Notes under the pieces: generated by a model
Told to the model about the DNA's origin: nothing
The model's input: only the letters and a program-made list of their open reading frames with translations
Database searches by the model: none
Translations under genes and position numbers: made by a program
Source of the DNA: CAWBJO01 sp963789175
Lineage (GTDB): Bacteria; Pseudomonadota; Alphaproteobacteria; Rhizobiales; Aestuariivirgaceae
DNA: 64,000 nt
Direction: 5' to 3'
NCBI GenBank assembly: GCA_963789175.1
Contig: CAWBJO010000007.1
Location: 682,001 to 746,000, forward strand
Shown here: positions 24,362 to 32,453 of the stretch, piece by piece
Numbering within the stretch: the stretch's first letter is position 1
How the letters are laid out: each line of letters opens with the position of its first letter

Positions 24362-25669
24362 TCAGCAGTCGAGCGTGGTCTCCTTCTCCCAGGCTGACAG
24401 ATGGCGGCAGTACGAGTTCCATTCCTTCGTCTTGAGGTTGATGTACGCCTCTGAGAATTCGGTCCCGAGCTGCTGCTTGAGGTAGGTGTCCTTGCCGTAG
24501 TTGCGGAGCGCATCGAGGAGATTGAGCGGCAGTTTCTTGGCGTCCTTGACCTTGTGGCCCTCCGCGTACATGTCGATGTCGAGGCGCTTGCCCGGGTCCA
24601 TCTTCTCGTCGATGCCGTGCAGGCCGGCAGCGAGGATCACCGACATGAGGAGATAGGGATTGGCCGCCCCGTCGGCGAGCCTGAGCTCGATCCGGCCCTC
24701 GTCGGGGACGCGCACCATGTGGGTGCGGTTGTTGCCGCCGAAGGTGATCGTGTTTGGCGACCACGTGGCGCCCGACAGCGTCGTCGACGCGTTGATGCGC
24801 TTGTAGCTGTTGACCGTCGGGTTGGTGATGGCGGCGAGCGCCTCCGCGTGGTGCATGAGGCCGCCGAGGAAATTGTAGGCGAGCGACGACAGGCCGAGCT
24901 CGCCCTTCTTGTCATGGAAGAGGTTCTTCTGGCCGGGCTTGTCCCACACCGAGATGTGCACGTGGCAGCCGTTGCCGGTCAGGTTGGCGAATGGCTTCGG
25001 CATGAACGTGGCGCGGAAGCCGTGCTTCTCGGCGATCGACTTCACCATGAATTTGAAGAAGGCGAGCTGGTCGGCGGTGGTTAGCGCGTCGTTGAAGTTC
25101 CAGTTGATCTCGAACTGGCCGTTGGCATCCTCGTGATCGTTCTGGTAGGGGCCCCAGCCGAGGTTGATCATCGTGGTGCAAATTTCCGCGATCACCTCGA
25201 AGCGCCGCATGATGGCCGACTGGTCGTAGCAGGGCTTCTCCTGCGTGTCGCGATGGTCGGAGATCTGCGAGCCGTCGGCGTTGATGAGGTGGAACTCGGG
25301 CTCGACGCCGGCCATCAGCTTGAAGCCCTTCTGCGCCGCCTTCTCGATGAGGCCCTTCAGAACCAGCCGCGGCGCTTGGGCGAGCGGCTTGCCGTCCATC
25401 CACGGATCGCCGGCCACCCACGCGACCTCCGGCTTCCACGGCAGGGGGATGACGGTCGCGGCGTCCGGAATGACGAAGAGGTCGGGATGGGCGGGCGTCA
25501 TGTCGAGCCAGGTTGCGAACCCTGCGAACCCCGCGCCCGACTTCTGCATGCCGCTGACGGCTTCCGCCGGCACCAGCTTGGCGCGCTGCGACCCGAACAG
25601 GTCGGTGAAGTTGAAAAGAAAGAATTTGACCTTGTTGTCCTTTGCGAAACTCGCGAGATCACCTGCCAT
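24362..25669 (-). CDS. gmaS: Gamma-glutamylmethylamide synthetase
   Basis: The 435-residue glutamine-synthetase-family enzyme has the metal-binding motifs GVEPEFHLIN, NDHEDANGQFEINW, NGCHVHISVW and EGRIELRLADGAANPY in order. GmaS joins methylamine to glutamate with ATP, making gamma-glutamylmethylamide, the first step of the indirect methylamine pathway. Sequence alone cannot exclude another GS type, but the position between mgsABC and mgdABCD makes GmaS by far the best assignment. A 58-bp gap with a small hairpin separates it from mgsC. Confidence 0.9.
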   Translation of the reverse strand: MAGDLASFAKDNKVKFFLFNFTDLFGSQRAKLVPAEAVSGMQKSGAGFAGFATWLDMTPAHPDLFVIPDAATVIPLPWKPEVAWVAGDPWMDGKPLAQAPRLVLKGLIEKAAQKGFKLMAGVEPEFHLINADGSQISDHRDTQEKPCYDQSAIMRRFEVIAEICTTMINLGWGPYQNDHEDANGQFEINWNFNDALTTADQLAFFKFMVKSIAEKHGFRATFMPKPFANLTGNGCHVHISVWDKPGQKNLFHDKKGELGLSSLAYNFLGGLMHHAEALAAITNPTVNSYKRINASTTLSGATWSPNTITFGGNNRTHMVRVPDEGRIELRLADGAANPYLLMSVILAAGLHGIDEKMDPGKRLDIDMYAEGHKVKDAKKLPLNLLDALRNYGKDTYLKQQLGTEFSEAYINLKTKEWNSYCRHLSAWEKETTLDC

Positions 25670-25694
25670 GCGCTAACTCCCCTCCTGACTGTGT

Positions 25695-25712
25695 CGGCAT
25701 TCCTGAATGCCG
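25695..25712 (-). other. Intercistronic hairpin between mgsC and gmaS
   Basis: CGGCATT-CCTG-AATGCCG forms a perfect 7-bp stem with a 4-base loop in the 58-bp gap. There is no following T-run, so mRNA processing or stabilisation is more likely than termination. Confidence 0.45.
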
Positions 25713-25727
25713 CGATGTACCGATATC

Positions 25728-27050
25728 TTACCCGTTCTTGCCCGGAATCCAGTTCGTGCCGGCGAGCGGCACTTGCGCCATGGCGGCGGCTTCGACGGTG
25801 AGCGCCACCAGGTCTTCGGGCTCCAGATTGTGCACGTGCGACTTGCCGCACGCCCGCGCGATCGTCTGCGCTTCGAGCGTCATGACCTTCAGGTAGTTGG
25901 CGAGCCGCCGTCCGGCCTTGACCGGATCGAGCCGTGCCGCCAGCGCCGGGTCCTGGGTCGTGATGCCGGCCGGATCGCGCCCTTCGTGCCAGTCATCATA
26001 GGCGCCGGCCGTCGTGCCGAGCGCGTTGTATTCCGCTTCGAGAGCCGGGTCGTTGTCGCCGAGCGCCACCAGGGCCGCGGTGCCGATCGACACCGCGTCG
26101 GCGCCGAGCGCCAGCGCCTTCGCGACATCGGCGCCGTTGCGGATGCCGCCCGACACGATGAGCTGCACCTTGCGATGCATGCCGAGCTCCTGCAGCGCCT
26201 TCACGGCCGGTCGCACGCAGGCGAGCGTCGGCTGCCCGACATGTTCGATGAACACTTCCTGCGTTGCCGCGGTGCCGCCTTGCATGCCGTCGACGACGAC
26301 GACATCGGCGCCCGACTTCACCGCGAGTGCAGTGTCGTAATAGGGCCGCGCACCGCCGACCTTGACGTAGATGGGCTTCTCCCAGTCGGTGATCTCGCGC
26401 AGCTCGTGGATCTTGATCTCGAGATCGTCCGGTCCCGTCCAGTCCGGATGCCGGCAGGCCGAACGCTGGTCGATGCCCTTCGGCAGGCAGCGCATCTGCG
26501 CCACCCGGTCGGAGATCTTCTGGCCGAGCAGCATGCCGCCGCCGCCCGGCTTCGCCCCCTGTCCGACCACGACCTCGATGGCGTCCGCCTTTCTGAGGTC
26601 GTCGGGATTCATGCCGTAGCGCGACGGGAGGTATTGGTAGACCAGGATCGACGATTGCCCGCGCTCCTCGGGGGTCATCCCGCCGTCGCCGGTCGTCGTC
26701 GACGTGCCCGCGATGCTCGCCCCGCGCCCGAGCGCCTCCTTCGCCTGCGCCGAAAGCGAGCCGAAGCTCATGCCGGCGACGGTGATCGGGATCTTGAGCG
26801 TGATGGGCTTTTTGGCGAACCGCGCTCCGAGCGTCACGTGCGTTCCGCACTTTTCGCGGTAGCCCTCGAGCGGATAGCGGGAGATCGACGCGCCGAGGAA
26901 CAGGAGGTCGTCGAAGTGCGGCAACCGCCGCTTCGCACCGGCCCCGCGGATGTCGTAGATGCCCGTGATGGCCGCCCGGCGGATTTCGGAGAGCGTGTAG
27001 TCGTCGAATGTGTGTGACTTGCGCGGTGTCGTGCGGGGTGTCTCGTCCAT
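25728..27050 (-). CDS. mgsC: N-methylglutamate synthase subunit C (glutamate synthase FMN domain)
   Basis: The 440-residue protein is the FMN-binding (beta/alpha)8 domain of glutamate synthase, with ITVAGMSFGSLSAQAKEALG, KPGGGGMLLGQKIS and a Cys-containing segment (RSACRHPDW) near the usual Fe-S region. With MgsA and MgsB it transfers methylamine from gamma-glutamylmethylamide to 2-oxoglutarate, forming N-methylglutamate. It follows mgsB by 7 bp. Such stand-alone pieces of a split glutamate synthase (GlxD-type) are diagnostic of the N-methylglutamate pathway. Confidence 0.9.
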   Translation of the reverse strand: MDETPRTTPRKSHTFDDYTLSEIRRAAITGIYDIRGAGAKRRLPHFDDLLFLGASISRYPLEGYREKCGTHVTLGARFAKKPITLKIPITVAGMSFGSLSAQAKEALGRGASIAGTSTTTGDGGMTPEERGQSSILVYQYLPSRYGMNPDDLRKADAIEVVVGQGAKPGGGGMLLGQKISDRVAQMRCLPKGIDQRSACRHPDWTGPDDLEIKIHELREITDWEKPIYVKVGGARPYYDTALAVKSGADVVVVDGMQGGTAATQEVFIEHVGQPTLACVRPAVKALQELGMHRKVQLIVSGGIRNGADVAKALALGADAVSIGTAALVALGDNDPALEAEYNALGTTAGAYDDWHEGRDPAGITTQDPALAARLDPVKAGRRLANYLKVMTLEAQTIARACGKSHVHNLEPEDLVALTVEAAAMAQVPLAGTNWIPGKNG

Positions 27051-27057
27051 GTGTATC

Positions 27058-27741
27058 TCAGTAGGAGTCGGCGTGGTCGACGTGGAAGTTGTAGAGCTTG
27101 CGCGCCGAACCGTAGCGTCGGAACGATCGCGGGTCCGCCTTGAGCCCGGCTGCCGCCAGGAGCCGCGACAGGTCCTCTAGATGCTCGTCGCGCATGTCCT
27201 TCTCGATGCAGTCGGCGCCGAGGCTCTCGACCTTGCCTTTGACGTAGATCCGCGCCTCGTAGATCGAATCGCCGAGCGCTTCGCCCGCGTCGCCGCATAC
27301 GACCAGGTTGCCCCGCTGCGCCATGAAGGCCGACATGTGGCCGACCGACCCGCCGACGACGATGTCGATGCCCTTCATCGAGATGCCGCAGCGCGACGAC
27401 GCGTCGCCTTCGATGACGAGAAGCCCGCCATTGCCCGTCGCGCCCGCCGACTGGCTGGCATTGCCTTTGACGCGCACCCGTCCCGACATCATGTTCTCGG
27501 CCACGCCCGGACCGGCATGGCCGTTGATGACGATGTCCGCCTCCTTGTTCATGCCGCCGCAATAGAATCCCACATGGCCGTCGATCTCGACCGCCAGCGG
27601 TTGCGTCAGGCCGCAGGCGATGGCGTGCTGGCCCATCGGATTGCGGATGAACCAGCTGCGCTCGTTGGTGTGTGCCGGCAGCCCGTGCAGGCGGGAATTG
27701 AGCGCTCGGACGCCGTCCTTCTCGAGATTGATCTCGATCAC
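27058..27741 (-). CDS. mgsB: N-methylglutamate synthase subunit B (glutamate synthase GXGXG domain)
   Basis: The GTG start overlaps the mgsA stop (GTGA), giving 227 residues. The chain is a right-handed beta-helix of GXGXG repeats (GHAGPGVAENMMSG, GGSVGHMSAFMAQRG, GDAGEALGDSIYE), the structural C-terminal domain of glutamate synthase (GlxC-type). It has no catalytic residues of its own and scaffolds MgsA and MgsC. Confidence 0.9.
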   Translation of the reverse strand: MIEINLEKDGVRALNSRLHGLPAHTNERSWFIRNPMGQHAIACGLTQPLAVEIDGHVGFYCGGMNKEADIVINGHAGPGVAENMMSGRVRVKGNASQSAGATGNGGLLVIEGDASSRCGISMKGIDIVVGGSVGHMSAFMAQRGNLVVCGDAGEALGDSIYEARIYVKGKVESLGADCIEKDMRDEHLEDLSRLLAAAGLKADPRSFRRYGSARKLYNFHVDHADSY

Positions 27742-28637
27742 GCGTTTCCCCACGTGTAGATCGTCTGCGGCGCCGGCTCCCAGATGCGGGCCTTGTCGGC
27801 GCCCGGCAGATGCGACAGCGCGCGGAACTCCGTCGCCATCGCCACCCAGTCGTCGGTCTCGGCAAGGACCGCATGCTTGCAGGCGATCGGATCGCGCACC
27901 ACGGCGAATCCGTCCGCCGTGCCGATGCAGAAGGTGTAGAATCCATCGAGGTCGCGGACGCCGTCCTGCAACGCCTGCCGCAGGCTCGCGCCCTGGCGGA
28001 GCTTCCAGGTAAAATAGGCCGCGGCCACCTCGGTGTCGTTCTCGGTGCGGAAGTCGAGACCGCGCCGGCGCAGCTCCTCGCGCAGCCGATTGTGGTTGGA
28101 GAGCGAGCCGTTGTGCACGAGGCACAGGTCGGCGCCCGTTGCGAAGGGGTGCGAGCCCGCCGTCGTCACTGCGCTTTCGGTCGCCATGCGCGTATGGCCG
28201 ATGGCGTGCGAGCCCTTCGACTCCTCGAGATCGAATTTCTTCGCCACGTCCGCCGGCAGTCCGACTTCCTTGAAGATTTCGATCGAATGTCCGGAGCCGA
28301 CGATGCGGATATCCGGCTTGTGCGTCTTGAGCCAGGCGGCGACCGCGTCCTCCTTGGCGTTGGTCGTCAGGACGGCATGGTTTCCGATGACTTTGGTCTT
28401 GGCCCGGCTCTTGAGGGCCTTCGCCATGGCGGTGGCCGTCGCCTTCCATCCGAACTTCGGATCGTCGTGAGCGAGCGTCAGCTTGATCTCGCCCTTCTTC
28501 ACCGGATCGCGATAGATCGCGAAGCCGGCCGAGTCGGGCCCGCGGCTCGACATCTCGACCAGCATCGGTGTGAACATCTCACCGAGCCTGGGCTGCAGCT
28601 TGGCGTTCTTGAGGAAGAGCCCGACGATGCCGCACAT
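27738..28637 (-). CDS. mgsA: N-methylglutamate synthase subunit A (class II glutamine amidotransferase)
   Basis: ATG followed directly by TGC places the catalytic Cys at position 2 (MCGIVGLF), exposed after Met removal, as required for N-terminal nucleophile amidotransferases. RGPDSAGFA and a later HNGSLSNHN stretch bind the glutamine-like substrate. The 299-residue length fits GlxB-type proteins. It releases methylamine from gamma-glutamylmethylamide. A Shine-Dalgarno AGGTGA lies 7 bp upstream, and the first promoter of the operon is immediately before it. Confidence 0.9.
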   Translation of the reverse strand: MCGIVGLFLKNAKLQPRLGEMFTPMLVEMSSRGPDSAGFAIYRDPVKKGEIKLTLAHDDPKFGWKATATAMAKALKSRAKTKVIGNHAVLTTNAKEDAVAAWLKTHKPDIRIVGSGHSIEIFKEVGLPADVAKKFDLEESKGSHAIGHTRMATESAVTTAGSHPFATGADLCLVHNGSLSNHNRLREELRRRGLDFRTENDTEVAAAYFTWKLRQGASLRQALQDGVRDLDGFYTFCIGTADGFAVVRDPIACKHAVLAETDDWVAMATEFRALSHLPGADKARIWEPAPQTIYTWGNA

Positions 28638-28670
28638 CAAATCACCTATGGGAGAAGCGAAGGTCGGCCC

Positions 28671-28699
28671 GTCATATCAGATCGCCACTCCCTCCTCAA
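28671..28699 (-). promoter_or_regulatory. Candidate promoter of the mgs-gmaS-mgd operon
   Basis: On the minus strand TTGAGG (28694-28699) and TATGAC (28671-28676) are 17 bp apart, placing the start of transcription near 28664 and giving a leader of about 27 bases. Both hexamers match consensus at four of six bases, typical for an activated promoter. The palindrome at 28704-28722 abuts its -35. Confidence 0.5.
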
Positions 28700-28703
28700 C
28701 CAG

Positions 28704-28722
28704 AGGGAAAATTATTTTCCCT
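28704..28722. promoter_or_regulatory. 19-bp perfect palindrome, probable operator of the methylamine operon
   Basis: AGGGAAAAT-T-ATTTTCCCT is a perfect 9-1-9 inverted repeat in the 99-bp gap between the regulator gene and mgsA. Its centre (28713) is about 49 bp upstream of the predicted start of transcription, next to the -35 box, which suits an activator. The adjacent XRE-cupin regulator is the obvious candidate binder. Confidence 0.6.
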
Positions 28723-28736
28723 ACATGAATGAGAAA

Positions 28737-29396
28737 TCAGCCTTCCCGCAGATGGGAGATTACTGAGAGGAAACGGATCGGCAGACGCCGCAGCTCTTCC
28801 GGTCCATGGGGAACGTCGGAATCGAAATAGAGGGAATCCCCCGGCGTCAGGACATAGACCTTGTCGCCATGCCGGTATCCGACTTCGCCCTCGAGCATAT
28901 AAATGAGCTCGATGCCCTCGTGTTGGAAAACAGGAAACACATCTGACGTTTCCGTCAACGTCACAAGGTAAGGTTCCACCACGAGCTGCCCCTCCCGCGT
29001 ATGGCCCAGGAGCTCGTATTGATGGCCCGCTCTCGTCCCGCGCCGCTCGATCTTGAGGCCCGCACCAGATTTTACGTAGGTGGCGTCGCGGGTTACCTCG
29101 AAGCTGCGGAAGAGTGACGTAACCGGCACCTGGAGTGCGCGGGCCAGCGCCTGGATGGAGGACAGAGACGGCGAGGTCGCGCCATTCTCGATCTTTGAAA
29201 GCATCCCGGCGGACATGCTGGCGATCCTGGCGAGCTCGCTGATCGTGAGATTGAGCTTCTCGCGATAGCCGCGGACCTGCCGTCCGATGGCCTCCTCAAG
29301 GCGGCCGGGTCGCGAGCCGGCGTGCGGATCCTGGTAGGGCAATACGTTTGCAGCACTCATTTCTGGGGTGATCTTCTTCCGGTTGCGTTCCCTCAT
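28737..29396 (-). CDS. XRE-cupin transcriptional regulator of the methylamine cluster
   Basis: The 219-residue protein has an N-terminal XRE helix-turn-helix (residues ~38-95, with LTISELARIASMSAGMLSKI and NGATSPSLSSIQALARAL) and a C-terminal cupin barrel (~140-215, with HEGIELIYMLEGEV). Such regulators bind a small ligand in the cupin. A GAGGTG Shine-Dalgarno supports the ATG at 29396. It is co-directional with and directly upstream of mgsA, so control of methylamine use is likely; the ligand is unknown but may be methylamine-derived. Confidence 0.8.
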   Translation of the reverse strand: MRERNRKKITPEMSAANVLPYQDPHAGSRPGRLEEAIGRQVRGYREKLNLTISELARIASMSAGMLSKIENGATSPSLSSIQALARALQVPVTSLFRSFEVTRDATYVKSGAGLKIERRGTRAGHQYELLGHTREGQLVVEPYLVTLTETSDVFPVFQHEGIELIYMLEGEVGYRHGDKVYVLTPGDSLYFDSDVPHGPEELRRLPIRFLSVISHLREG

Positions 29397-29406
29397 CCAA
29401 CTACAC

Positions 29407-29419
29407 CTCTAATTTAGAG
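29407..29419. promoter_or_regulatory. 13-bp palindrome upstream of the XRE-cupin regulator
   Basis: CTCTAA-T-TTAGAG is a perfect 6-1-6 inverted repeat 10 bp before the regulator ATG, overlapping its Shine-Dalgarno. Autorepression is possible. Its sequence differs from the 28704-28722 palindrome except for an AT-rich core. The rest of the gap up to cysD (29420-29622) is AT-rich near 29440-29500; I see no clear cysD promoter in it. Confidence 0.35.
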
Positions 29420-29622
29420 AATGCTAGACAGCCCCCGAAATTATTGTGCCCGCCCGCTGTGCGGCATTCCTATGATTAAACTAAATTGTCTTTCACTCCA
29501 TCGTCCTTCCGCCACGGGCCAACGAGGCCTTCGAGCCGACTTCTAGAGAGCGCTCTGGGGCGTGCGCGTTGACAAAAGAGACGCCGGTACCGCAAAACGC
29601 AGGCCCTGCGATTGGAATCGGA

Positions 29623-30531
29623 ATGCCTGCCCGCACCCTCACCCACCTCGAGCGACTCGAAGCCGAGAGCATTCACATCATGCGCGAAGTGGTGGCCGAG
29701 TGCGCGCGCCCCGTTATGCTCTACTCGATCGGCAAGGATTCCGCCGTGATGCTGCATCTGGCGCTCAAGGCATTCGCGCCCGCCAAGCTTCCGTTTCCGC
29801 TGATGCATGTCGACACGCTATGGAAGTTTCGCGAGATGATCGCCTTCCGCGACCGCATGGCGTCGACGCATGGTTTCGAGCTGATCGTCTATACGAACCC
29901 CGAAGGCATAGAGAAGGGTATCGGGCCCTTCACCCATGGCTCGGCGTTGCACACGCAGATCATGAAGACCGAGGCGTTGAAGCAGGCTCTCGACAAGCAT
30001 GGGTTCGACGCGGCATTCGGCGGGGCCCGTCGCGACGAGGAGAAATCGCGCGCCAAGGAACGGGTCTTTTCCTTCCGCGACGGCCGCCATCGCTGGGATC
30101 CCAAGAACCAGCGCCCCGAGCTGTGGAGCCTCTACAATGCCCGCATCGGCAAGGGTGAATCGATCCGAGTCTTCCCGCTCTCCAACTGGACGGAGCTCGA
30201 CGTCTGGCAATACATTCACCAGGAGAACATCGACATCGTGCCCTTGTACTTCGCCAAAGAGCGGCCCGTCGTCGTCCGCGACGGCCAGACCATCATGGTC
30301 GATGACGATCGCATGCCGATGCTTCCCGGCGAGAAGCCGCAGATGCGGACGATCCGCTTCCGCACGCTCGGCTGCTATCCCTTGACCGGCGCCATCGAGT
30401 CCCGTGCCGCGACGGTCCTCGACATCATCGAGGAGATGCTCGTCACCTCTTCCTCCGAGCGCCAGGGCCGCGTCATCGATCACGACCAGTCCGCCTCCAT
30501 GGAGAAGAAGAAGCAGGAAGGTTATTTTTGA
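29623..30531 (+). CDS. cysD: Sulfate adenylyltransferase subunit 2
   Basis: The start MPARTLTHLERLEAES aligns with the canonical CysD N-terminus (302 residues); an in-frame TTG at 29569 would add 18 residues without family support. The PP-loop ATP site reads YSIGKDSAVMLH. With CysN it makes adenosine 5'-phosphosulfate from sulfate and ATP. The stop shares one base with the cysN start (TGATG). No sulfate reductase genes lie in the window, so the product may feed cysteine synthesis or sulfation. Confidence 0.92.
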   Translation: MPARTLTHLERLEAESIHIMREVVAECARPVMLYSIGKDSAVMLHLALKAFAPAKLPFPLMHVDTLWKFREMIAFRDRMASTHGFELIVYTNPEGIEKGIGPFTHGSALHTQIMKTEALKQALDKHGFDAAFGGARRDEEKSRAKERVFSFRDGRHRWDPKNQRPELWSLYNARIGKGESIRVFPLSNWTELDVWQYIHQENIDIVPLYFAKERPVVVRDGQTIMVDDDRMPMLPGEKPQMRTIRFRTLGCYPLTGAIESRAATVLDIIEEMLVTSSSERQGRVIDHDQSASMEKKKQEGYF

Positions 30532-32453
30532 TGTCGCGGCGCGTCGACTTCCACTCTGGCGACGTCGAATCCTATCTCCGCGCCCAGGAGAAGAAGGACC
30601 TTCTCCGCTTCATCACCTGCGGCAGCGTCGACGACGGCAAGTCGACGCTGATCGGTCGTCTTCTCTACGAAGCGAAGATGCTGTTCGAGGATCAGCTCTC
30701 GGCCCTGGAGCGCGACTCGCGCCGGATGGGAACTCAAGGCGGCAATCTCGATTTCGCGCTCCTGGTCGACGGTCTCGCCGCCGAGCGCGAGCAAGGCATC
30801 ACCATCGACGTCGCCTACCGCACCTTCACCACCGATCGGCGCAAGTTCATCGTCGCCGACACGCCGGGCCACGAGCAGTACACGCGCAACATGGCGACCG
30901 GAGCGTCGACGGCCGATCTCGCGGTCATCCTCATCGATGCCCGCAAGGGTGTCCTCACCCAGACGCGCCGCCACAGTTTCATCGTGTCCCTCCTCGGCAT
31001 CACCCACGTCGTGCTTGCCGTGAACAAGATGGACTTGGTCGACTTTGACGAGGCGACCTTCGCTGCGATCGTCGCCGACTACCGCGCCTTCGCGGCGAGC
31101 CTGGGTTTGAAGAACGTCGTCTGCATTCCATTGTCGGCCTTGAAGGGCGACAACGTCATCGAGCCTGGTTCCAACATGCCTTGGTATCGCGGGCCGACGC
31201 TCATGCACCATCTCGAGACGGTGTCGGTGGCGCCCGTGGGAGCCGAGCTTGCCTTCCGCATGCCGATCCAGTGGGTGAACCGGCCGGACCAGTCCTTCCG
31301 CGGCTTCGCCGGCACGGTCGCCGCGGGATCGGTCGTCCGCAACGACCCCGTCCGCGTCGTCCCGTCGGGCAAGACGTCGCGCGTCGCCCGTATTCTCGGT
31401 CCCGGCGGCGATGTCGAGGAGGCGGGCACCGGCGAGGCGGTGACGCTCACCTTCGCCGACGAGATCGACGTCAGCCGCGGCGACGTCGTCTGTGCCGCCG
31501 ACGAGCCTGTCGCCGTCGCCGACCAGTTCGAGACCCACGTTTTGTGGATGGATTCGGCGCCGATGCTCCCGCACCGCCCGTATCTCATCAAGATCGGCTG
31601 CCGCAGCATCCAGGGTTCGCTGTCGCAGCCCAAATACAAGGTCAACGTCAACACGCTCGAGCACGTTGCCGCAAAGACGCTCGAGCTCAACGAGATCGGC
31701 GTCTGCAATCTCGAGGTCGATAGCCACATTCCATTCGCTTCCTATGCCGAGTCCCGCGAGCTCGGCGGGTTCATCGTCATCGACCGCTTCACGAACAACA
31801 CCGTCGGCATGGGCATCATCCACTTCGCTCTCAGGCGCTCGACGAACGTGCATTGGCAGGCTCTCGACGTGAACAAGACGGCGCGCGCCGCCAAGGCCGG
31901 CCAGAAACCCTGCATCCTCTGGTTCACGGGCCTGTCCGGTTCCGGCAAGTCGACCATCGCCAACCTGGTCGAACGCAAGCTCCACTCCCAGGGCCACATG
32001 ACCTACCTGCTGGACGGCGACAACGTCCGCCACGGCCTGAACAAGGACCTCGGCTTTACCGCCGCCGACCGCGTCGAGAACATTCGCCGCGTCGCCGAGG
32101 TCGCCCGCCTCATGGCCGACGCCGGCCTCATCGTCCTCGTCTCCTTCATCTCTCCCTACCGGTCCGAACGCCTTCTGGCGCGCGAGCTGATGCCGGAGGG
32201 AGAGTTCATCGAGATCTTCGTCGACACGCCGCTGGAGATCTGCGAGGCACGCGATCCCAAAGGCCTCTATCGCAAGGCGCGGGCCGGCGAGATCAAGAAC
32301 TTCACCGGCATCGATTCCGCCTATGAGCGTCCCGAGGCGCCCGAGATCGTCCTCGAGACCGTCCGCGGCACGCCCGCCGACTGCGCCAACACGGTCGTCG
32401 ACCATCTCGACCGGACGGGGCACCTGTCGCCCCCGGCGCGCCAGCCGGGATGA
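30531..32453 (+). CDS. cysNC: Bifunctional sulfate adenylyltransferase GTPase subunit / APS kinase
   Basis: The 640-residue fusion has an N-terminal EF-Tu-like GTPase with GSVDDGKST (residues 31-39), DTPGHEQY and NKMD, followed by beta-barrel domains. From about residue 460 an APS kinase with P-loop GLSGSGKST and DGDNVRHGLNKDLGF is fused. GTP hydrolysis drives APS formation by CysD, and the kinase domain makes PAPS. This CysNC/NodQ fusion is normal in rhizobia and relatives. The next gene overlaps by ATGA. Confidence 0.92.
   Translation: MSRRVDFHSGDVESYLRAQEKKDLLRFITCGSVDDGKSTLIGRLLYEAKMLFEDQLSALERDSRRMGTQGGNLDFALLVDGLAAEREQGITIDVAYRTFTTDRRKFIVADTPGHEQYTRNMATGASTADLAVILIDARKGVLTQTRRHSFIVSLLGITHVVLAVNKMDLVDFDEATFAAIVADYRAFAASLGLKNVVCIPLSALKGDNVIEPGSNMPWYRGPTLMHHLETVSVAPVGAELAFRMPIQWVNRPDQSFRGFAGTVAAGSVVRNDPVRVVPSGKTSRVARILGPGGDVEEAGTGEAVTLTFADEIDVSRGDVVCAADEPVAVADQFETHVLWMDSAPMLPHRPYLIKIGCRSIQGSLSQPKYKVNVNTLEHVAAKTLELNEIGVCNLEVDSHIPFASYAESRELGGFIVIDRFTNNTVGMGIIHFALRRSTNVHWQALDVNKTARAAKAGQKPCILWFTGLSGSGKSTIANLVERKLHSQGHMTYLLDGDNVRHGLNKDLGFTAADRVENIRRVAEVARLMADAGLIVLVSFISPYRSERLLARELMPEGEFIEIFVDTPLEICEARDPKGLYRKARAGEIKNFTGIDSAYERPEAPEIVLETVRGTPADCANTVVDHLDRTGHLSPPARQPG

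Noticed and set aside
25728..28637. Conventional glutamate synthase for ammonia assimilation
   Set aside because: The enzyme is split into three short proteins with no GltD-like subunit, and it is located with gmaS and mgd genes.
29569..29622. TTG start for cysD adding 18 residues
   Set aside because: There is no Shine-Dalgarno before the TTG, and the added residues do not resemble the CysD N-terminus, whereas the ATG at 29623 does.
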